From DTU063 sp001512695 (GTDB lineage: Bacteria; Bacillota; Thermosediminibacteria; Thermosediminibacterales; Tepidanaerobacteraceae): DNA of 64,000 nt. The notes beneath the pieces are model-generated. The model had not been told where the DNA came from. It saw only the letters and a program-made list of their open reading frames with translations, and did no database searches. The position numbers were made by a program, and so were the translations under genes. Shown here piece after piece: positions 35,050-43,366 of the stretch (position 1 is its first letter; each line of letters opens with the position of its first letter). Location of the stretch: the NCBI GenBank assembly GCA_049658265.1, contig JBASOM010000011.1:1-64000 (forward strand), in the 5' to 3' direction.

Positions 35050-35056
35050 AAATAGT

Positions 35057-36379
35057 TCAATAAGTTAGGTGCCTGGCACTATACCTATCATTTGGTCTGT
35101 CCTGCAGGTATATTTTAAAGTATTTTTGTACGTCGGCGTTTTTAAAGGCTTTATGGCCCTCATCAACACACGAGGGACAAGCATCGGAAGGTATGGTTAC
35201 GGCGAATATAGGCATTCCCCTGTCGCTGTTTGATTCTATAGTGTTTACGCCGGAACATTTTTTGCATACTTTGAATCTCTGTGTTTGATATTCCATAATA
35301 CCGTCGGTGTCGTAATATACGCGACGCTGCCTTATTACGTAATCTTTTCCCTTGAGCATTTCCCGTGCGATTTGTTCTCTTTGCCTCCAGCGATCGTATA
35401 TGTTTTCACAGAGCTTCTTTATGTATTCAGTGATTTTAGGAGACTGTCTTAATTTTTTCTCGTCGTAATCAGGTTCGCGGACCTGAGAGTAATCTAAGCC
35501 TGCCATGGCAAGGATTATTCCGAGATTCACATAGGGCAGTGCACCCTCAATGGAGTATCCTCCTTCTAATACAGCTATATCAGGACTCAACCTGTGATTT
35601 AACTCTGCATAGCCCCGAGCAGTGAAGTTCATATTGGTAAGGGGGTCCGTGTAGTGATTGTCTTGACCTGCAGAATTTATTAGCAAGTCAGCTTTATACT
35701 CATCTAAAATCGGCAGCACTAAATTGTCAAGGACATATAATATGCCTTCGTCTCCCGTCCCCGGCGGTAGGGGAATGTTTATATTATAACCCAAGGCACC
35801 GGGGCCGCCGAATTCATCCAAAAAGCCCGTTCCCGGATAAAGGGTCCTGCCGTCCTGGTGAAAGGAAATATATAGGGTATTCGGGTCATTCCAATAGATA
35901 TCCTGGGTGCCGTCTCCGTGATGGCAGTCGGTATCGACAATGGCTGCCTGAAGGGGCCCGTATGTGGCCCTGAGGTTTTCCAGCATTATCGCTTCTACGT
36001 TTATTATGCAAAAACCTCGATCGCCGTATACTACCCTCTGGGCATGGTGGCCCGGCGGCCGGACAAGGGCAAAGGCCTTATCGACTTCTTTTCCCATTAC
36101 CGCCTGGGCAGCTTTTATTGCCCCGCCTGCTGAGATTAAATGAGATTGTGTCACCCTTTCCTCAACATCAGGCACGCAAAAGTGAACCCTTTCCACATCT
36201 TTTTTTGAAGCAACGAGGGGATTATATGACTTTATATTCTCTATATCCAAGATGCCTTCTTCAAAAATCTGGTCCTGGGTGTACAGGAGCCTTTCCTCCC
36301 GCTCGGGATGGGAAGGACTGATGGCCCAATCAAAGGCTGGAAAGAATACCAAACCCAACCTGCGCTTAGCTGCCAACAT
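35057..36379 (-). CDS. histone deacetylase family protein with C-terminal zinc-ribbon tail
   Basis: Zn-dependent deacetylase of the AcuC/HDLP/acetylpolyamine amidohydrolase superfamily. All catalytic elements are visible: PGHHAQ (tandem His), VDTDCHHGDGT and AGQDNHYTDP (zinc ligands) and LEGGYSIEGA (Tyr). A C-terminal extension of about 80 residues holds two CxxC pairs (VCKKC and ACPSC), suggesting an added zinc ribbon. At about 440 residues it is longer than most bacterial members. ATG 36379 is chosen for its spacing to GGAG. It overlaps the HyuA-like gene by 14 bases. The last eight sense codons and the stop run through a dispersed palindrome (35066-35081). Substrate unknown. Confidence 0.88.
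   Translation of the reverse strand: MLAAKRRLGLVFFPAFDWAISPSHPEREERLLYTQDQIFEEGILDIENIKSYNPLVASKKDVERVHFCVPDVEERVTQSHLISAGGAIKAAQAVMGKEVDKAFALVRPPGHHAQRVVYGDRGFCIINVEAIMLENLRATYGPLQAAIVDTDCHHGDGTQDIYWNDPNTLYISFHQDGRTLYPGTGFLDEFGGPGALGYNINIPLPPGTGDEGILYVLDNLVLPILDEYKADLLINSAGQDNHYTDPLTNMNFTARGYAELNHRLSPDIAVLEGGYSIEGALPYVNLGIILAMAGLDYSQVREPDYDEKKLRQSPKITEYIKKLCENIYDRWRQREQIAREMLKGKDYVIRQRRVYYDTDGIMEYQTQRFKVCKKCSGVNTIESNSDRGMPIFAVTIPSDACPSCVDEGHKAFKNADVQKYFKIYLQDRPNDRYSARHLTY
35066..35081. repeat. TAGGTGCC(A/T)GGCACCTA palindrome, copy 2
   Basis: Reads TAGGTGCCTGGCACTA on plus. It forms the last sense codons (SARHL) of the deacetylase-like gene, nine bases before its stop. Confidence 0.55.
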
Positions 36380-38045
36380 CTTCATCACTCCACAGCTGAT
36401 ATATTAAGCCGGGCTTAGTTTGAGCCCTGATCCTTATGTTCTTACCACTGGTATAAAAACCCCTAACCATGTTAAAGCTGCTCTCCTCTACTATCTCGGC
36501 TTCTATTTCATCTTCTCTTGCTCCCAATAGTCTGGATTGTTCCCTTACAAGGGCCAAGGCTCGCTTTCTCGATTCCTCAAAGCTATATGCCGAACTTATT
36601 GTTTCATGTAAGCCCATTTCCGGCACCGACAGGGTCCTTTGGGCTGTATCAACGTACATGGTTATTTCGGAGGTGGTCCTGGCCAGGGCAGCTCCCACCG
36701 CGTTGGCCGCTTCAAATAATTCTGGATATCTGCAGGGAATGGAAAATTTCTTTGCGAGAATGGGAGAAAGCGCCTTGGCCGGGCCGCCAATAGCCTGGAT
36801 GAATCTCGGTTTAATCTTTTTGCCGTAAAGGAGTTCTCTGACCGTATATACCGGTTGAGAATTTATATCACGGAGCAGCTCATCCACTTTGCCTTTAATC
36901 ATATCTGCCATCTCGTCTAAAACTTTTTCTGCCGCAGCTTCTGGAGAAATCATTAGTTGTTCGCCAATTTCTTTCATTGCTGAAAGAGCCTTTCTCTTAT
37001 CGCCGATATTCATCAGCCCCAAGACGATCATGGCATCGGTAGGTGTCGGACACATGCCGCCTAAGGCCTTGGGTCTGCCCAGTCTTTCCGGTCCGACCAC
37101 CAGCCTTTCACCTTCGACAGTTACTTTACTGTCTCCGCCTACTCCTATCGAGACGCTGTAGAGGGCCCTGACCAGAGTTGGATATCCCACGATTTTTATT
37201 CCCAGAGGTTCTAATAGCGGCACACCGTCGGCTAAAAAGGAAATATCAGTAGTAGTCCCACCAATGTCTAAAAACACTGCATCCTGGGAAGTCTTGAGGA
37301 AGGCCTGTCCACCCATTACACTGGCCGCCGGTCCCGATAGTATGGTGTATACCGGAAACTGCTGTCCTGCCTTCATGCTCATGGTGCCGCCGTCAGCTTT
37401 TAAGACATGGACGGGGGCCTTGATATTTTGCCTTTGCATGGCCTGGTGAATACTTTCACAAAACTTATAAAAAATGTTATACACTGCAGAATTGTAGTAT
37501 GCCGTAAAGACACGGCGCGGAAAGTTCAATTTGCCCGAAAGGCTATGACCTAAAGTGATGGGGAAGAACTCATTTTCTAACATTTCTTTGATCTTTAATT
37601 CGTGGGCATTGTTTCGCACGGAAAACTTTCCGACTACTGCTAGCGCCGAAATATTACGGTCCTTAAAAACTCTCGCCGCTTCCTCAATTTCGGCAATATC
37701 AATGGAGCTTACTTCCCTGCCCCTGTGGTCTATATATCCGGATATAAAAATATTTTCCCGGCCGCAACGCAGAAAATCCTTCTCAAGGCCGGGTCCACAC
37801 TGTATTATCATTCCAACTGGATCTGTTTTGTTTTCAACAATAGCATTGGTAGAAATAGTGGTGCTTAAATTTATACGCTCTATCCGTGAAGGGTCTTGTC
37901 CAGAAAGTAAGGACTCTAAGGTATCCAAAATGGATTGAAGCATATTGCTACGATCGGTGGGCCTTTTGGTCGCCTCGATGATCTCACCTTGATGGATAAG
38001 GACAGCATCAACGTGAGTTCCCCCCATGTCCAGTCCAACGATCAA
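36366..38045 (-). CDS. hydantoinase/oxoprolinase (HyuA) family protein
   Basis: ASKHA-fold ATP-dependent hydrolase or activator. The first phosphate motif is IVGLDMGGTHVDAVLI; INLSTTISTNAIVE and the second motif VFLDIGGTTTDISFL follow. This is the single-chain HyuA_N plus HyuA type without a HyuB partner nearby. I use TTG 38045 (559 aa), preceded by AAAGGAGGGAG; the longer reading from 38102 would overlap murB without adding conserved residues. It overlaps the deacetylase-like gene, so the two probably act together, perhaps on N-acyl or amide substrates (inference). Confidence 0.87.
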   Translation of the reverse strand: MIVGLDMGGTHVDAVLIHQGEIIEATKRPTDRSNMLQSILDTLESLLSGQDPSRIERINLSTTISTNAIVENKTDPVGMIIQCGPGLEKDFLRCGRENIFISGYIDHRGREVSSIDIAEIEEAARVFKDRNISALAVVGKFSVRNNAHELKIKEMLENEFFPITLGHSLSGKLNFPRRVFTAYYNSAVYNIFYKFCESIHQAMQRQNIKAPVHVLKADGGTMSMKAGQQFPVYTILSGPAASVMGGQAFLKTSQDAVFLDIGGTTTDISFLADGVPLLEPLGIKIVGYPTLVRALYSVSIGVGGDSKVTVEGERLVVGPERLGRPKALGGMCPTPTDAMIVLGLMNIGDKRKALSAMKEIGEQLMISPEAAAEKVLDEMADMIKGKVDELLRDINSQPVYTVRELLYGKKIKPRFIQAIGGPAKALSPILAKKFSIPCRYPELFEAANAVGAALARTTSEITMYVDTAQRTLSVPEMGLHETISSAYSFEESRKRALALVREQSRLLGAREDEIEAEIVEESSFNMVRGFYTSGKNIRIRAQTKPGLIYQLWSDEDVGS

Positions 38046-38058
38046 TTTTCTCCCTCCT

Positions 38059-38970
38059 TTAATCGCCGAAGATTTTAATCTCCGATTCCAGTTCCACGTC
38101 AAATTTTTCTTTTACCTGCTTTTGTACGTGTAATATTAGATTCATCACATCCTCGAAAGAAGCATTTCCTACGTTTACTATAAAGCCTGCATGTTTGTCA
38201 GAAACCATTGCGCCACCTATCCTGTATCCCTTCAAGCCGGCTTGTTCAATTAGGGCACCGGCGTAGTTGCCGGGGGGCCTTTTAAATGCGCTGCCGGCAC
38301 TGGGAAGATTGAGAGGCTGTTTGTCCTTGCGGCGCTGTGAAAAATCTTCCATTTTTCTTTTTATGTCATCATAATTTCCCGGCTTTAACTCCAACTCCAC
38401 TTCCAGTAATATCTTATCACCCTTTTGAAGATTGCAGCTGCGGTAGCCATACTCTAGCTGATATTTGGCCAGTTCAAAAACATTGCCGTCCAGGTCCAAT
38501 ACTTTGACCTTTCTCACCACATCTGCCATCTCACCGTCATATGCCCCCGCATTCATCACTGCTGCTCCCCCGATTGTGCCCGGAATGCCGTGAGCAAATT
38601 CAAGACCGCTAAGACTGTTGTCCAAAGCGATTTTGGCAGCCATCGATAGGGGCATTCCTGCTTTGCATTTCATAATATTATTATGTACCAGAGCATCGTT
38701 AAAGTTCTGGGCTAATTTTATTACCACACCCCTGATGCCTTCATCTCTCACCAGGAGATTTGTCCCGTTGCCCATTACGAAAAAGGGAATTTCATGCTTT
38801 TTGCAAAGCTTTACTATATTTTTAACCTGTTCTGAGTTTCTCGGCAAAACCATAACATCGGCCGGTCCACCAATGCGAAAGGACGTGTGTTCCCTCATGG
38901 GTTCGTTTAATTTAATCTCATCTTCCGACAATATTTCTCTCATGATTTTGTATATTTCCTTTAATTCCAT
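38059..38970 (-). CDS. murB: UDP-N-acetylenolpyruvoylglucosamine reductase
   Basis: FAD enzyme of peptidoglycan precursor synthesis that makes UDP-MurNAc. The FAD-binding part has TSFRIGGPADVMV and GNGTNLLVRDEG, followed by GIPGTIGGAAVMNAGAYDGEM. The catalytic Ser region is PSAGSAFKRPPG, and the terminal ESEIKIFG carries the conserved Glu. At 303 residues from ATG 38970 (MELKEIYK, with AAGGGAAG upstream) it is the shorter type IIb form. The 15 codons further upstream have no ribosome-binding site. Confidence 0.96.
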   Translation of the reverse strand: MELKEIYKIMREILSEDEIKLNEPMREHTSFRIGGPADVMVLPRNSEQVKNIVKLCKKHEIPFFVMGNGTNLLVRDEGIRGVVIKLAQNFNDALVHNNIMKCKAGMPLSMAAKIALDNSLSGLEFAHGIPGTIGGAAVMNAGAYDGEMADVVRKVKVLDLDGNVFELAKYQLEYGYRSCNLQKGDKILLEVELELKPGNYDDIKRKMEDFSQRRKDKQPLNLPSAGSAFKRPPGNYAGALIEQAGLKGYRIGGAMVSDKHAGFIVNVGNASFEDVMNLILHVQKQVKEKFDVELESEIKIFGD

Positions 38971-39062
38971 GGTATCTTCCCTTCTTCTGTTAGCAAAATA
39001 CCTTTTGTGTTCCACATATTATTTCTATAAAAATGTTGTAAGTCCTGCATTCATATATATAA

Positions 39063-39323
39063 TTATTCTTCACCGTATAATAATGTAATACTTTCCAGCA
39101 ATTTTGAGGGACTTGTATCATCGGAAATCCTGTAAAGGCTTATTTCTCCATTGCTTTCAACTGTTATAACTCCCTTAGGGGATATGCAGCCGTAAAAAAA
39201 CAGAGCAAATTCACCGCAAGCTGCTATAGTAACACCTATGATAGGAATGAAGCTGATACCTTTAACGGTTGTAATTTTCCCCGGCATTATTTTATCATAA
39301 AAAGCGCAATTTTTAAAACTCAT
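39063..39323 (-). CDS. hypothetical protein, unknown
   Basis: An 86-residue ORF, starting MSFKNCAFYDKIMPGKIT at an ATG preceded by GGCGGAGTG. It has a hydrophobic stretch (FIPIIGVTIAACGEFALFFYG) that could be a membrane or buried core segment, and three Cys. Its ATG overlaps the stop of a 31-codon ORF (39320-39415), which in turn overlaps a 58-codon ORF. I recognise no family. It could be real or the remnant of a longer gene broken by frameshifts. Confidence 0.45.
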   Translation of the reverse strand: MSFKNCAFYDKIMPGKITTVKGISFIPIIGVTIAACGEFALFFYGCISPKGVITVESNGEISLYRISDDTSPSKLLESITLLYGEE

Positions 39324-39415
39324 GTTAGTACACTCCGCCAAGTCGACTTCTGAAGAACCGTGCTGTTGTTATTTTTTGCCTTCTGCATTTCTTTATACAC
39401 GCTGTGATCATCCAT
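39320..39415 (-). CDS. tiny ORF (31 codons) in an overlapping chain, uncertain
   Basis: Starts ATGGATGATCAC (MDDHSVYKEMQKAKNNN), with its ATG overlapping the TGA of the upstream ORF. It ends in ACATGA, which overlaps the next start. Hydrophilic, with no recognisable motif and no clear ribosome-binding site of its own. If real it is translated by coupling. It may instead be part of a decayed gene. Confidence 0.25.
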   Translation of the reverse strand: MDDHSVYKEMQKAKNNNSTVLQKSTWRSVLT

Positions 39416-39584
39416 AGCAAATATGTTCCCGGCAAAACTGCATTGTGCCTGTTAGCCATTTTATGGAACCCTGAAAGCTGATTTTTATACGCCATTGTCC
39501 ATTTTGAGAAATCGCCGCATTAGCTTGCGCAGCCAGCGGAGTAAAAAATGTACACAAAAATAGGATACTCGGTCTGGGGTGCAT
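39408..39584 (-). CDS. small secreted-type ORF (58 codons), uncertain
   Basis: ATG 39584 is preceded by TGGAGGAGATG. The product opens MHPRPSILFLCTFFTPLAAQA, which looks like a signal peptide with an AQA cleavage site, followed by about 37 residues (NGQWRIKISFQGSIKWLTG). No family is recognised. The strong ribosome-binding site and signal-like start favour a real product; the overlapping ORFs after it suggest a possible frameshift. Confidence 0.4.
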   Translation of the reverse strand: MHPRPSILFLCTFFTPLAAQANAAISQNGQWRIKISFQGSIKWLTGTMQFCREHICYG

Positions 39585-39647
39585 TTACATCTCCTCCAGA
39601 CCTTATATCCTATTTATATTAAAATTTATTATGCTTTATTCAAGATT

Positions 39648-40499
39648 TTAGCAGTCTACCGTATCAATATATTTTTGGTATTCTTCCTGTATAAGCCTTG
39701 TCATGGTACCCGGGACACCGTCACCTATAAGCTTGCCGTCCACCTTGACCACCGGCATAATCTCCGTTGTAGTCCCTGTAAGAAAGACTTCATCGGCGCT
39801 AAACAGGTCATCCAGAGTAAATACCTCTTCGACATACTCTATTTGCTTCCGCTCTGCCATTTCCAAGACAACACCCCGAGTAATGCCGTTTAGTATCCTG
39901 TTATCCGCTGGGTGAGTCATTAGTTTGTTGTCCTTTACGATAAACACATTGCTGCTGGAGCCTTCCCTTACCGCACCACCTTTGTGAAAGATGGCTTCAA
40001 AGGAACCTGCTCTTTTAGCTTTTTCCTTGGCGATGCAATTTGCCAAAAGCTGAACGGTTTTAATATTGCAGCGCCCCCAACGCTCATCTGGTACGGTAAT
40101 ACATTCAATACCATTTTCATAAAACTCAGGAGGATTTCCCTTACATTCTCTGGCAATGACAAGCCACGTGCACTTTACATTGTCGGGAAATGCATGTTGC
40201 CTTACGGCTGCGCCTCGTGTTACCTGAATATATACCGAGGCATCGTCATATCCGCTCTCTTTTGCAGCTTTTCTACAGATGTTCGCTAAATTGTTCAGGC
40301 CAAAATCAAGATTTAAGTAGATTTCTTTCGCGCCCTGTTCCAATCGTGCCAAATGCCTGTCCAGATGGAAAAATCGTCCCTTGTAAACATGAACCACTTC
40401 ATATAAGCCGTCACCAAATAGAAAACCCCTGTCCTCGATGCTAATTCTGGCATCTTCATAATCCACCTTTTGGCCGTTTAAGTATACTACTGTTGGCAT
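39648..40499 (-). CDS. dat: D-amino acid aminotransferase
   Basis: PLP-dependent class IV aminotransferase that interconverts D-alanine and D-glutamate with their keto acids for cell-wall synthesis. The catalytic Lys147 is in GRCNIKTVQLLAN, a context typical of D-amino acid transaminase rather than IlvE. The PLP-phosphate region is REGSSSNVFIV, and LNGITRGVVLEMA and LTGTTTEIMPVV are also conserved. The 283 residues match Bacillus Dat (about 282). It is followed by other minus genes of the hprK-pgi-PHP group with short gaps. Confidence 0.9.
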   Translation of the reverse strand: MPTVVYLNGQKVDYEDARISIEDRGFLFGDGLYEVVHVYKGRFFHLDRHLARLEQGAKEIYLNLDFGLNNLANICRKAAKESGYDDASVYIQVTRGAAVRQHAFPDNVKCTWLVIARECKGNPPEFYENGIECITVPDERWGRCNIKTVQLLANCIAKEKAKRAGSFEAIFHKGGAVREGSSSNVFIVKDNKLMTHPADNRILNGITRGVVLEMAERKQIEYVEEVFTLDDLFSADEVFLTGTTTEIMPVVKVDGKLIGDGVPGTMTRLIQEEYQKYIDTVDC

Positions 40500-40519
40500 A
40501 AAATTCCCCCCAATTTAGT

Positions 40520-41269
40520 TTATATTTTAGCAAAAGCTTTATTTCCGGGAACTACATCTCTGCCCTTAGATATTAAAAAGTTTACCACTTTGTCCATAGA
40601 AGTGTTCAATACATTCTCCTCAGATATCCCCGCTTTTTCGATTACTTCATGGGCCTTCTCAAAATTACCTACATCATAGCAAAAATGAGCATCACTCCCT
40701 AAGCACACTTTCGCACCGATGGCCGCTGCCTTTTTGGCAATCCGTATGCAGTTTTCTTCGCTTCCCATACGGCTGACTGTAAAGGAACTGTTGTTTATTT
40801 CAATGTGGACATTGTACTCCTTTGAAGCCTCCACAAACCTATCAATATCCAAAGGAAAGGCGGGATTGCCCGGATGTACTATTACATCTACATAGGGATT
40901 TTTCATTGCCGCTATTACCGCTTTAGTATTGTCCTCAACCGTTTTTCCCGAAAAGCATTCTTTGTGCAGGCCTGCCAGTACTATGTCAAGCTTTTTTAAA
41001 TAGCGCTCGGGCAAATCCAGGGTTCCTTCAACATCCAGGATATTTGCTTCTATCCCCCTTAGTATATAGACACCCTCAATTTGCCTTGGAATAACGTGCA
41101 TGTTGGCAAAATAAAAGTGGGTTATCGGCTCGCCTAAAGCGGGGCCATGGTCAGTTATGGCAATCATCTTTAAGCCTTTTTTGGAAGCCACTTCGGCGTT
41201 TTCCTTAATAGTGCTGTAGGCGTGCCCGCTGGCTATGGTGTGGCAGTGGAGGTCCACTTCGCACTTCAA
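40520..41269 (-). CDS. PHP-domain phosphatase (YcdX type)
   Basis: A trinuclear-metal phosphoesterase of the PHP superfamily. The metal-binding motifs are all visible: VDLHCHTIASGHAYST, AITDHGPALGE, GIEANI, VIVHPGNP, HIEINNSS and LGSDAHFCYDVG. The 249 residues match the YcdX family. The physiological substrate is unknown. It is 19 bases after the phosphosugar isomerase gene, so a sugar-phosphate substrate is conceivable. Confidence 0.9.
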   Translation of the reverse strand: MKCEVDLHCHTIASGHAYSTIKENAEVASKKGLKMIAITDHGPALGEPITHFYFANMHVIPRQIEGVYILRGIEANILDVEGTLDLPERYLKKLDIVLAGLHKECFSGKTVEDNTKAVIAAMKNPYVDVIVHPGNPAFPLDIDRFVEASKEYNVHIEINNSSFTVSRMGSEENCIRIAKKAAAIGAKVCLGSDAHFCYDVGNFEKAHEVIEKAGISEENVLNTSMDKVVNFLISKGRDVVPGNKAFAKI

Positions 41270-41288
41270 TTTTAACCACCCCGTTAAA

Positions 41289-42344
41289 TTATGATTTCAT
41301 CCGCACTTTTAATTCGTCTATAAAATCTATTTCTACAGGGTCTTTCTCATTGAGAATCGCCAAGTATGCAGTTACATAATCGCCTAACATTATATGATAA
41401 AGCATTTGTTCCAAGTGCGTTTCACCCCTGGGCCACAAATTAGTTATGCCGCTTACACTGTCTTTTATAATGTCCGATGTAATGTCAATCCGTTTTTTCA
41501 TGCGATCATTTTCAAAATCAGACCTTAGCACTATAAGCTCCAGGACTTTTAAAAGCTCCTTATCACCTTCAAAGCCCATTATTTCGTTGTGATCCAATTC
41601 GGGAAAGGCATTATAAAAGGCGGGATGTTTAGAGTTTTCATTAAACTGACCCTTCCATCTGACCGCAATGACATCTGTTAAGTTCGAAGAACCGTAAATT
41701 ACGGGAATCTTGCCGTGAATTTTCCTTGCAAGCTGTTTTGCCGGGTTCTCCTTTTCAGGCAAGTCCTCCTTCAATTGCTCCCGTGTTTCATAAAGCAAGT
41801 CAATGGCCCTCTCGACATCTTGTCTTCCAAAGCCTATCCCCAATTCCTTAAGCAATACAAATATGGGGAAAAAGGAATAGCCTAGGGCTGCCCGCGGCGG
41901 TAAGCCACCCGGGATTGTGATGTAAGGAATTTCATCCGCCATCGCCCTATTCTTGAGCTCGCCCCCTGTTGTGATAGCTATTATCTTAGCCCTTTTGCTC
42001 TTTGCATGCTCATAAGCCGCCAAGGTTTCCTCAGTATTGCCTGAATAGCTGGATGCTATGACAAGGGTCCTTTCATCGACAAAAGCAGGTAAGCTGTAGT
42101 CCCTGTTTACGACAATTGGGATTTGGGCGCTATTGGCTGTAATCATGCGAATCAGATCGCCGCCTATGGCGGAACCTCCAAGCCCTGCTATTATCACATT
42201 CATTATGTTGGTGAATCGAAGCCCTCGGGTGGATTGCCTAGCGATTTCGATTGCTTCCTTGCAGTGGTCAGGGAAATTATAAATGAGTCCCAGCATATTT
42301 CCCTTATCTATTTTCTTAATGGTATCTAGCCTGTCCAGCATCAC
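41289..42344 (-). CDS. bifunctional phosphoglucose/phosphomannose isomerase
   Basis: SIS-domain enzyme of the archaeal/bacterial PGI-PMI family that interconverts fructose 6-phosphate with glucose 6-phosphate and mannose 6-phosphate. The two SIS domains show IIAGLGGSAIGGDLI and ASSYSGNTEETLAAYEHA (phosphate binding), and the C-terminal family segment ELDHNEIMGFEG carries the catalytic Glu/His region. It has 351 residues, near the usual 330-350. It is 15 bases after hprK. The window holds no classical pgi, so this may be the main isomerase (inference). Confidence 0.92.
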   Translation of the reverse strand: MMLDRLDTIKKIDKGNMLGLIYNFPDHCKEAIEIARQSTRGLRFTNIMNVIIAGLGGSAIGGDLIRMITANSAQIPIVVNRDYSLPAFVDERTLVIASSYSGNTEETLAAYEHAKSKRAKIIAITTGGELKNRAMADEIPYITIPGGLPPRAALGYSFFPIFVLLKELGIGFGRQDVERAIDLLYETREQLKEDLPEKENPAKQLARKIHGKIPVIYGSSNLTDVIAVRWKGQFNENSKHPAFYNAFPELDHNEIMGFEGDKELLKVLELIVLRSDFENDRMKKRIDITSDIIKDSVSGITNLWPRGETHLEQMLYHIMLGDYVTAYLAILNEKDPVEIDFIDELKVRMKS

Positions 42345-42359
42345 AATACCTCCTGGAAA

Positions 42360-43283
42360 TTATTTATTATCATTTATTTTGTCAAAAAGCCTTTTGCTAA
42401 ATTCCAAGGCCGAGTTGTGACCCATTGTCTTTAAACGAAAGTCCATAGCGGCAACCTCTAAGATAGCTGCCAGGTTTCTACCCGGCCTTATAGGTATGGT
42501 CTTTTTCGGTATAGTTGAATCTAGTATTTGTATTTTATCTTCATCCAAGCCCAATCTATCGCCTTCTTTATATTTTTCCCATTCCACCAGTTCTATTACC
42601 ATTTCTATTTTAATGTTGTCCCTGATACTGCCGGCGCCAAATATGGTCATGACGTCAATGACTCCCAATCCTCTTACTTCCAAAAAATGACGTATGATTT
42701 CGGGAGCCGTACCTATTAAGACGTTTCTGGCTGCTTGTTTTATCTCAACTGCATCGTCGGCTACCAATCGGTGGCCCCGCTTAATAAGCTCTACCGCAGT
42801 TTCACTTTTGCCTATGCCGCTTTCGCCTATGATTAGTATCCCGATACCGTAAATATCCACTAAGACGCCGTGGACGGTAGTACAGGGCGCCAACTCGCTT
42901 TCAAGAAAGCTGGTAAGCTTGCCCATGAATTGCGTTGTAGGCATGGCTGTTCCCAGGATGGCTTTCTTGCTGGTAATGGCCAGTGAAATGAGTTCTTCAG
43001 GAGGCGGAAGGTTACGGCTAATTATTATGCATGGAATATCATAGGATAGAAACTTTTCAAGTCGTTCTTTGCGGACATCTGCCGGCAAACCCTTCAAAAA
43101 GCTTATCTCGGTTGCCCCAAATATCTGAATCCTTTCATAGGGAAAGTACTTTAAGTATCCGGCCAGTTCAAAACCCGGACGGTGTAAATCCGACACGTGA
43201 ATATCGGGCATTTCCTCACAGGTATTTACCAAAACTTTTAATTCTAATCTGTCTATCACTTTCTGAAGATTTATTTTCCGCAT
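42360..43283 (-). CDS. hprK: HPr kinase/phosphorylase
   Basis: Phosphorylates and dephosphorylates Ser46 of HPr, the sensor arm of carbon catabolite control in Firmicutes. Residues include the HPrK active-site His138 (TTVHGVLVD), Walker A GESGIGKS (153-160), and the family signature EVRGLGVIDVMTIFGAGSI. The 307 residues are typical. The ATG has GGGAGG upstream. The target HPr is encoded at 26672. Confidence 0.96.
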   Translation of the reverse strand: MRKINLQKVIDRLELKVLVNTCEEMPDIHVSDLHRPGFELAGYLKYFPYERIQIFGATEISFLKGLPADVRKERLEKFLSYDIPCIIISRNLPPPEELISLAITSKKAILGTAMPTTQFMGKLTSFLESELAPCTTVHGVLVDIYGIGILIIGESGIGKSETAVELIKRGHRLVADDAVEIKQAARNVLIGTAPEIIRHFLEVRGLGVIDVMTIFGAGSIRDNIKIEMVIELVEWEKYKEGDRLGLDEDKIQILDSTIPKKTIPIRPGRNLAAILEVAAMDFRLKTMGHNSALEFSKRLFDKINDNK

Positions 43284-43366
43284 GGCGGCCTCCCAATCTG
43301 CAGGAAATTATTTCATTGCATAATATTATACCACATCTTTACAGCAACTTGGATTTCCTGTGACAA

